From assembly GCA_039720395.1 (NCBI GenBank), contig CM077826.1, positions 39,436,587 through 39,500,586 on the forward strand: a stretch of 64,000 nucleotides of DNA. Reading direction: 5' to 3'. The DNA comes from Liquidambar formosana (taxonomy: Eukaryota > Streptophyta > Magnoliopsida > Saxifragales > Altingiaceae). The notes under the pieces are model-generated. The model searched no databases and had not been told where the DNA came from. It saw nothing but the letters and a program-made list of their open reading frames with translations. This document shows, piece after piece, positions 13,403-23,500 of the stretch. Each line of letters begins with the position of its first letter. The stretch's first letter is position 1. The translations under genes were made by a program, and so were the position numbers.

Positions 13403-15382
13403 CTACATAATCTACTAAAAGCAGGAAGATCACATCCAACCAAATAAATAAAGACAGGAGCCAGAAATACAATATTCTATAGAGAATTCCAACAGAAGCA
13501 AAAAAGAACTGCACCACATAGGTCCATTCAGCCATCAATTAGTATTGAAAGAACAGTTACAAGTGAGATACTTTGTCATCAAGTAGTTGTTGCGCATGTT
13601 CACGTGTTGGAGCATCAAAATCCAAGTGTTGAACAGTGTGTGTATTTGAGACACCTTTCTTAAGAAGCCGTTGAGTATAACGCCAAACTCCAGAGCTGGG
13701 GAGATAGGTACCAAGATGTGATCCTCGCACCTGCAGAATTAATTAATTGTCTTGTCAAAAAAAAAAAAAAAACCAAAGAACTTTTAATACATTTCATTGG
13801 TACTATTGTGAGCTTCACATCAAGGTCTATTAACCCAAGGTGACTACAAGCCACAATCATGCAATATCTTCCTCTCATTTCTTTTCTTTGATCATCAACA
13901 ATGATTTTTATTAATAGAAATAAACAGTACAAGGGAGGAGAGAATTTGTACAAAAAAAAGGAAAGGCAAGAAAGCAAGAAAACAAAAATGCTAAATGCTA
14001 CAAGCTACAAACAGTGCTCCAGTCGGATTTAATTACAAATAATGGAACACCTCTAAACTTCTTGTTCACCGACACCCATAAAAAAGATAAAAATAAAATA
14101 AATAAATAAATAACTAATCCAAGAACACCACCTTATCCCACAAATATTCCTCCTCTTCAACCTTATCTTCAAAAATTCTAGCATTTCTTTCTAACCAAAG
14201 GACTAAAAAGATAGCAAGAACCGCACATCTTCACAACACTTAGCTCTCTTACTTCTCCCCAACCCCCCAATATCAATGATAATCGTGGTAGAGAAAGCAG
14301 GAGAAAACCACGCATCTCCAGTACACCTTAGCTCTCTTACTTCTCCCCAACCCCTCAAAATCAATGATAATCATGGTAGAAGACCAAGCAGGAGAAACCC
14401 AACATAAGCTAGTTATACAGAAAAGCTTCTGCCATAATAGACTGGCAACCTCACAATGCAAAAATAAATGATCGGTGCTCTCTGAATCCTTCTTACACAT
14501 CAATAGATTATGAATTGTCAGGGGACAAATTAAAGAAATTCTAGCCTCTGTTTCTTCATCTGAATTTAAAAAGGTGGTGCCCAATGCACAAGGCTCCTGC
14601 CTACAGCTGGATCTGGGAGAGGTAGGTGATATGTGAAAATACCACAACGGGTAAATGCATTAATCAAACTTATTTGCAATAATTTTTAGCTAGCATCTCC
14701 AGAATTCAAAAATAAAATTCAACTCAGCTCAAAGAACATTTATCCCTCGAATAATTTTTTTAAAAAGAAAAAAATGAATATGAAAACCTTATCCCAAGTC
14801 CCAACTACTTGAGGTCGGCTACATAAGTTCAAAAATAAGACCATAAAATTAGATGGGGAAAATCAAGTCAGGAAAGCTGATGAAACAGTGTGAATGGGAG
14901 CCATCAAACTTCTTCATGTAATGGTGATTGTCATCTCATAAGACATCAAACCTTTAAGAATATTCAAATGCATAACATCAACCAGTTGTGTTTGCTACAT
15001 GGAAAAACCATGAAAACTTAAAGCAAGATACCAGAAAAAATAATTTGTTTGAATATGTGTTCAAAAATAAAAAATTCAGTATGATAAAAACCATCAAAGT
15101 GAGGTAAATGGAATACCATCAAAACAGCTTGTATTTCAGAATTAATCACTAACCCTCGACCAAAAATAATCATGAGACATTCTTGAACATGAAAGTGAAT
15201 TCGAGTTCTGAATGTTTGAGGATGAAAACCTCTGCTTGCTATAGAGAGGGGAGACTTCTGCCCCTCATTCAATATCATGGAAGGAAATTGAGAATTCTCT
15301 GCCTGCTCTAGAGAGGGGAGAATTCTGCCCCTCATCTAATCTCATGTAAGGGAATTGAGAATTTAGGGGAGGAAGAGAGAGA

Positions 15383-15417
<35 letters not shown>

Positions 15418-18400
15418 AGGAGAACCTTAACACTAATGAACCGTTAAATATGTCCAAAACAGAAGAAAAAAGCAGATCTCATTACCTTGTTATCCAAATC
15501 CAGGGCTTTGGAGGCCAATCCTTCTAGCCACTGAACAATCCGGAGGCATAATTGTGCTGTGTGGTCAGTCGCAACAAACTGGCAAGCCTCCAAATGTGAA
15601 GTTGGTGGGGACTGTCATAAGAAATTTCAAACTACAAACATATAAACACAATTGAAGAAAAACAAAAGGATTTTTTAAATGTGAATGTGTTTAAGATGCA
15701 TCACCAGGAGTAGATCTTCAGGAAGTTCTTCATTCCCTGCATAAAGATAGAAAATTGTTTCACATAAAACCCAAAAATGCAACTAAATCATGCATGAGCC
15801 AACAGAAATTACATTTTGTACAAGCATAAAAGGAAGAAATATTTGAATGCAGTGCAATAAAAAGAACTTAATACAGTGTTGAAAGTGTAGTCGAAAACCA
15901 TGAAAGTAAGACTACTGCAAATGCATGATGGTACATAATTCCCACTAGAAAAGAATATGTAAAATTGACTATGTTAGATATACCATATGAACCAAATACA
16001 TTAACTTGTTACAAGCACTTCAGAATTCTCTTGTTCCCTTTAATACATATGGACATAGAATTTCCAAAAATTCAACAAGGATAAATTTAAAATAAAATAA
16101 AAAAATGCTATAGATTGTAAGTAACAATCCTATAAACTAAAATAGTAACTATAAACTATAGAGGTTAGGGATTTATTACCTTTCCCATATAGGAACCACA
16201 GAAGAGACCAGGAGGCAGCCTCATCAATCAAGAGACGACCCTTTTGCCTCATCAATTTGTCCTCTACAACCCGATGCCTTCCATTGGATCCATACCTGCC
16301 AGAAGTAATGGATAGGAATGAAGGGAAATAGACACCCAGGATGCTAATATTAGATTCATCAGCAGTTCCTCTATTATTCAGCAACATTCAGCAAATCAGC
16401 CATTATATGAGCTAAAATACATTGCATTCAGTAGAAATGACGTAGCGGAAAGCGTAATCAAGAAAAAGGGCACCGCCTTCTTAGAAATCACTCGAATCCA
16501 CAAGCAAAACAGTAACACACTTGAATCCAAGAGCAAAGAGAAAAAAATCTCAGAAAATAAATTCTTTATTAATCAAAAGTTAACCTTACAATGAAAAAAA
16601 GGCAGCATATACATAAGCTGCAAGTCCTAGTTCTAATTGAACAAAGAAACTTAAGGAAAAAGGAACGAAATCAAGGAAAATACTAAAAATATCAAAAATA
16701 GGAAAATTCCGATTAAAGACATAAATTAAAAACCCTAAACTTAAGAAGCAAGCTGACAGAACAGGGATCCCAAACAGCAATCGCAGCAGATTATCACCAA
16801 AAATAGAAAAAACGCGCTTTTGAAGGCCAAGATGAAGGAATTCGCCCAAAAAGCAGCGTATGTCCTGGCTGTAGGCGAGGAGTATTGATCAGAACATCGA
16901 TTCCAGTTGACCCACCGAATTTCACGCGATTCTAACATTTGGGCTTTCTCTCCCTACTAGTACTTTTTAGTGTTTTGTTTTTGGAGGTCCATCCGGACTA
17001 GGAATTCTTCAACAAGCTGTTCTACATCAAGAAATCTTGCTTCATCTAAATACTATCATCTAGCAAAAGGAGCCATCATATAACAAAACTACAATTTAAT
17101 CTGCATTCTGCACAGATGCTGTGATTATAATCATCTTGCTTAAGTTAAGCACACCTGGAATCAAACAGTACAACAATTTTATTTCAATTTCTATACATAA
17201 TAATAATAATAATTTGAAAGCAATGAATAATGGTACCAAAGATTGAAGGTGTCACTTGGTTTATAAAGCGCTACTTGAACAACAAAAATACTCAAATCTA
17301 GTAACAATGATTGGGAAAAGCTACATATCTGCTTGCCTCATCTCATCTTATCTTATCTTTTTTTCTTTTTGAACAAGCAACAAATAGTTTTATCAATAAT
17401 TTAATTAATAAAACTAATTGGATTGAAGGCAGCTTGCCTTGTCTTATAATCCAATTACAATCTCAACTTAACCTATATCCTATACCTCTAATAAAACGGG
17501 ATCTCTTCTGGCATTAGAAAGCGGCATGAGGAGCTATAACGATTAACAAGCCTATTGAGAGTGGATTTGAGTTTAGAAAGCAGTGGGAGACTTAAGGACA
17601 TTAAGAAAAGGGGTTCATTTAAATAACAAGTTCCATCTTTTCTTTTGCTGGAGGAGTTTGACCTAGACTGCCCCTTACTTACACATACATACCTAGGTAT
17701 ATGCATGCATAGACATACCTACACAACTACATGTACTACATGCATACCTACTACCAACATATGCACGTTCATACCTACACATCTATACTTTCATGCATGC
17801 ATGCATACATACGTATAGATACATAAATGCGTAGATTAAAACATACATAATTCACATATACAAATAGTTCTTAATTATACGTAGGCATGTACATATGTCA
17901 AGCATACACACATATTTGCATGCATAAGTGTGTGTGTGTGAGTGTGTACATACATACAATGACTTATCAACATACAAACATACATGCCCACAAACTTATA
18001 TACATACAAGCAGAGCTAGGAGGTAGGAGCAGTGTCTAGGAAGTGAGGGCATAGAGTCAAAGGTTTGGGGTGTATAGGAAGCGCTTGTGTAAAATTATAT
18101 AAATGAATGAATGATGAGCCTTTTGAAGGAATACTTCTGTTTTTCATTATTAGTAACTAGAAAGATATTTGCTCTTCTAAGCCTCCCAATAAAAGATTGG
18201 TGGGCAGGCGTCTTATTATGACTTGATGGAGGCCTCAGGCGAGTTTGGATTTAGTGGATGTATAAGGTGGCATACTTTTCTCACAGAAGCAGCATTTCTT
18301 ACAGATTAACGGTATAGGTTTTGTTTTTTGGGGGGCTCTTTTGTATAAGCTTGGCTTTTGTTTTTTGGGTATCTTGGCTTTATTGGACTCCTGGTACATG

Positions 18401-20116
18401 TTGTTCTTTTCATTCCTTATTAATAAAAAATTTTTATTACTAAAAAAAAATGTCTATCATATGTAAGTAAACATGATGAGGGGAAATTTTGAAACAATTA
18501 TGACACCATGGGGGCATTGTAATTATAACTTATTTAGGGGCTAAAAAAAAACGATTCAAAATTGGTCTTTTGAAAATAAGAGAGTGTGAGGAGATAATAG
18601 AACAAATAATAAGATGAAGAGGGATAGGGATAGGGTTTATTAGATTGAAATCCTTAGGTGGCTGAAGAGATCACTCCACACTGGCAGCCTAATCCCCTCA
18701 AGTGGCATCTCCAGCACCCCTCTGGCCGCACATTCAAAACAAGGTCCACTTTTTTTCTCCTCCTCCAACGGTTCTTTCACAGTTAGAACTACATGTCTTT
18801 CTTGTCTGAATCGCTATTCTAACACAAAACCGCAGTTTTAGATTGGGATCGACACCCTTGACCAGCAGTTACTGCTTTTATTTATTGCCCCCACATCTAC
18901 CAATTTCACAAAAAATAATAATAATCATAATAATAATAATAATATATATGAGAAATGATTCTTGAGACGAGTGACGTTTGCCGATTCGCAAGCCGAGGGC
19001 AGATTAAAAAAAAAAAAAAGAAGTAAGGCATTTCAACGGGTCAATATGCATAAGCTTTACTAGCTATGTCAGCCCCCATCAATGCATGTCAGCCCATCTG
19101 AAGCCTTTCTCTCTACCTAAAATGCTGAAGCATGAAGCATTAGTACACTTTGTTTTGTTTCTTTCTCCTCCTTTCTCTTTTTTTGGTCCGTTCTCTCTCC
19201 TCTCTCTTTACCCACATTTAGTCTCCTTGTCAGTCCACTCTTTCTCTCTCTTTTCTCTCTCCCCCCCTCCCTGTTTGATTTGGAACAACACACCCTTTCC
19301 AAAAAGAATTACTTTTCCTCTCTTTCTTTATTTCTCTCTCTATCCACATCTCCCTCTGCAATTTACCCCTCCCAGATATCTTTCTACTTCCTCCTCTCTC
19401 CACCCACCTTCTTTTATTCCTCCCCCCAATTGGAAAGGAACTACTAATATGAAAATGCAATAGAAATGATGGTGAGAAAGTGTGTTTTTTTGGGATTCCA
19501 TCTCCATTGATTTTGTAGATTTGAAGCTTCGTGGATCATCCATCAATGGCATTTTCAAAAATGAAAAAAGAGATGAGAGAAAACAACTCGTTATTTCATA
19601 GAGGTGCAGCTCTGTGATGGTACCAAAGCTGAAATCTGCAAATCTGGAAGGTTTTTATAAAATTAACTAGGTTTTTTCATAAACTTAGCTAGGTTTTTGT
19701 GAACTTAGCTAGATTTTTTTTTGTAAACTTAGCTAGCTTTTTGTATTAAAAAAAACCAGATTTTTCGATTTAAATCCAGTGTTATACTTCTTCTTCTTCA
19801 TCCTAGATTTTTTTGTAAACTCAACTAAATTTTTGTGAACTTAGCTAATTTTTTTGTAAACTTAGCTAGATTTTTGTGAACTTAGCTAGGTTTTTTTGTA
19901 AACTTAGCTAGGTTTTTCGTATAAAAAAAAATCTAAATTTTTTTAATTTAAAATCCAGTGTTATACTTCTTCTTCTTCATCCTAGATTTTTTATAAACTT
20001 AGCTAGGTTTTTGTAAACTAAGCTAGATTTTTGTAAACTTAGCTAGTTTTTTCGTAAACTTAGCTAGATTTTTCATATAAAAAAAACTGGATTTTTCAAT
20101 TTACAATCCAGACTTG

Positions 20117-20148
<32 letters not shown>

Positions 20149-20509
20149 CATCCTTTTTTTTTTTTTCCTGTGTTTTTTGTTGGATCAAATCCCACAAAAA
20201 TAAAGTCATTTGTTTGAGATGTAGTTGTGCCTTCCTTTTCATTGCAGCGGAAGAGTGGGTATGGGTTTGTTTGTTGGTATAGAGAGAGAAGGGGAAGGGG
20301 TAGAGTTGCAGAAATTGGAAACAGAGAACGTTTGATAATTGATTTTTGGGGTTAGGAAACAATGGGGCTGGAGTGAACAAAGAGGAAGCGAATAGGTAAT
20401 TTCATCAAATAATATTTAAATTCTGTTAGTTTTGATGGAAGCTCTTAGTCGCTTGATGACTTTGTTGGACGGAGTCGTCCTGTATAGCATCCCTCTATAT
20501 CTATATATA

Positions 20510-20541
<32 letters not shown>

Positions 20542-23500
20542 GTATCTTTATTAGAAAACTTCCCACTTATTTTAATTTCCTAATAGGTCCAAAAACATAG
20601 TAACTAAAACTTAGCCCACCAATATAATCAAATGTTCGATCTTCAACATTTTATTTTTTTTTCTAATAGGCAACAAAAATTTTATTATATAAAATCAATA
20701 AAGTACAAGAAGGACGAGAAGTCCTCAAATAGAAAAGAAAGGAAAACAAAACAAAAACAAGAAAGCACTACAATCTGCAAATTTCCCTCCAATCCGAACT
20801 AATAACAACACCACAAAATTCCTTCATCACCGAAGCCCAAAATGAAGCTTAAAAACACAAACTTATCCCAAAGTCTAGCAATCTCCTCAAATCTATCTTC
20901 AAAGATTCTCACATTCCTTTCCAATCAAAGGACCCAAAAAGCAGTCAGGATCACACATCTCCAAAGCATCACACCCCTCCTCCTCCCAAAACCATAATAG
21001 AAAATAAAAAACCAACGCAAGATTCCAGGGGAACACAACTCAGCTCCACTAATTGAAAAAGTCTCTGCCATAAATAACTAGCCATCTCACAGTGCAAAAA
21101 CAAATTACCAGTACTCTCAAACTCTCTCCTGCAGATGATACACCACTGGGGTTGCAATGAAAAGGTGGGCTATCTTCAACAATATCTGCGTCAACCAGAT
21201 ACCAAAGCTTTACCCATCATTATCAAAGCCTTTATTAATTATGACCATCTCCAAATCAGAATCCATCATATTAGCATTTTCTTCCTGTTTGCCTTTCCTT
21301 TTTTCTCCGTTGATTAGCATGTGAAGGCCTTCTTTATTGACATCCAAACATGGCACTACTTACCGATTACAATGCCAAAATATTTTTAATTCAAATTTTT
21401 TCTTTGTTACATATAAAATGTACCCAATCTATTGAAAGGTCTAGATTATTACATAGACCCATCATTTTCATATAAAACGGTGTTGTGCCATCAAAGATTC
21501 TCTCATGTATATAGATTATATATGCGAGACCCCGGGGGGGTTGTGGGTGGTGGTTTTCCAAAAGTTAAATATTTAGTGGCATCAATGCAGCACTGCTCCA
21601 ACTTAAGAAGATCTTTGCTTGCACACCCCCATCAACTTTTGTAAAGAGTCTAGAGAGGAACAACCACGTTTATTTTATTTTTTATTTTTTCATGAGAATG
21701 AATCTCTAATTGAGGCAATGAAGTTCATGATCGGTAGCCTACATTCCAGCGTTCAATGTATAAGAATTCAGCACTATGCTTAAGGACTTCCATAGAAATT
21801 TGGTTCACAACTTTTATGGGAAGGTATCTCTAATATATGGCAAGGAGTTCATGACTATTAACCTCTTTCAGGTGTTCTTATTGTAGGAATTTAGTGCATA
21901 CTATGTTTATGGACTTCTATAGAATTGAATTCAACCAAAGTTTGCTTCATTTTATCATAAACAATTGAGAGAGGGGAGAGGATTAAACAGAACAATATAT
22001 ACCACCCAATCAAGTTCAACAAAAGGCCTTCAAGGCCACCCCCAGGGTTCAAAGGGCCTGGTAATTGCCCGGTGCGTGTGGGACGAGGGACTAAATGTGC
22101 CTGAGGGATTAATCAAAGCCCCCGAACAACATTGTTATCCCTAAAAAAAAAAAAAAAAAAAAAACAAAGGGTCAAACAAAATGCAACAATTTTCTTTTCT
22201 TGTTTTTGAGAGAAACCAAGGTCACCAAGAAGAAAAAGGTGAATCTCAATGCAATTAATAAATGTCACCGAGCTAAAGTGTCAAGGAATCTCTCACAAAC
22301 AAAAATTGAACAAATTTAGTATGAATGTGATTAATTTTAAATAAAGAACTATCATGAACAGTAGCATGTAACAACAAAGAACTACTCAAAAGACTAATAT
22401 GATTTCACATTATCCACTGCATTACGTATGTGTCACACACGTGTAAATGAAAAGACACGCGTGTAAATGATAAGACAATCTTATTCCAAAATAATTTCAA
22501 AACTAATACTCCAATAATAAATAAATAAATATTTTAAGACATACCTGATTGATTCGGAAACATTACGGCAACATCTCTCAAATCGTAAGATCAGGTCAGG
22601 GATAGGCATCAACCCTACAAATATTTACACTGCTAATCATAAGAGACAATTTAAATGATAATAAGTGTTATGCCAAGCTTTGTGCAGGAAGACATTTCAC
22701 TTTAAACTTAAACAATAAAAGAAATTTCAGGGCAAGAGTAATATATTTCTAAATAATAAGTATGAGACAAGCTTCAAAAAACCCCATTCTGGAAATGACA
22801 CTATTAAGCCCTCCAACCACTCGTAAGAGACAATTAAGTCACAAAATAGGCCTTATTGACAAAATAATATGCAAATTGAACAAATTTTCTCAAGAATTTT
22901 GCAATTAAAATCTCATACCCACAGTATCAAGATCTTCCAAACATTCTGTTAGGGGTTATGAGAAAATATTTTTCAACCCAATTTTTGAACATTGAGATTG
23001 CATCAAAAAAATAAGGAAAACAAGTTATAGTCATTAAAAACATTATTTATATAAAGGAAACTCCATAGAATAGAAAATTGAATACAAACTAAACTTGAAA
23101 GAGTTATGCAACACTAATGGAATTCCTCTTAAAACTTTGTTTCTAGACCTTTCTCAGGTTATTGTTCTGATAAATAGTAACAGATGCCTGCATGCTACAA
23201 AAACAAATAGTAACATGCCGTTGCAAGTGAACACGATAAAATAGTTATGATTCATAACTTTTTAAGACACCTGGAAGTGCACTAATCAATGTCATCAATA
23301 ATTGAACTCTAGTTAAGACACATGATATGCTCAGCTCCTAAATAAATAAAATTTGGAGTAAATTCAAGTAATGCCACTTATTTGTCTCCCACCACTGGGC
23401 AGACAAAGACTGCTCTGCAGCATCAATTCCCAATACGCCCCATCACCAACATAGCTCAAATGAATCAAGGACAGTAATAAAAGTCTCAAACCCTAGATCA

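Noticed and set aside
16586..16938. Hydrophobic minus-strand open frames (possible small membrane protein)
   Set aside because: They lie in a NUP107 intron, overlap each other in different frames, and show no family similarity I recognise.
19086..19463. 125-residue Ser/Pro/Leu/Phe-rich open frame
   Set aside because: It follows a CT-rich low-complexity block in intron 3, with no domain or codon signal.
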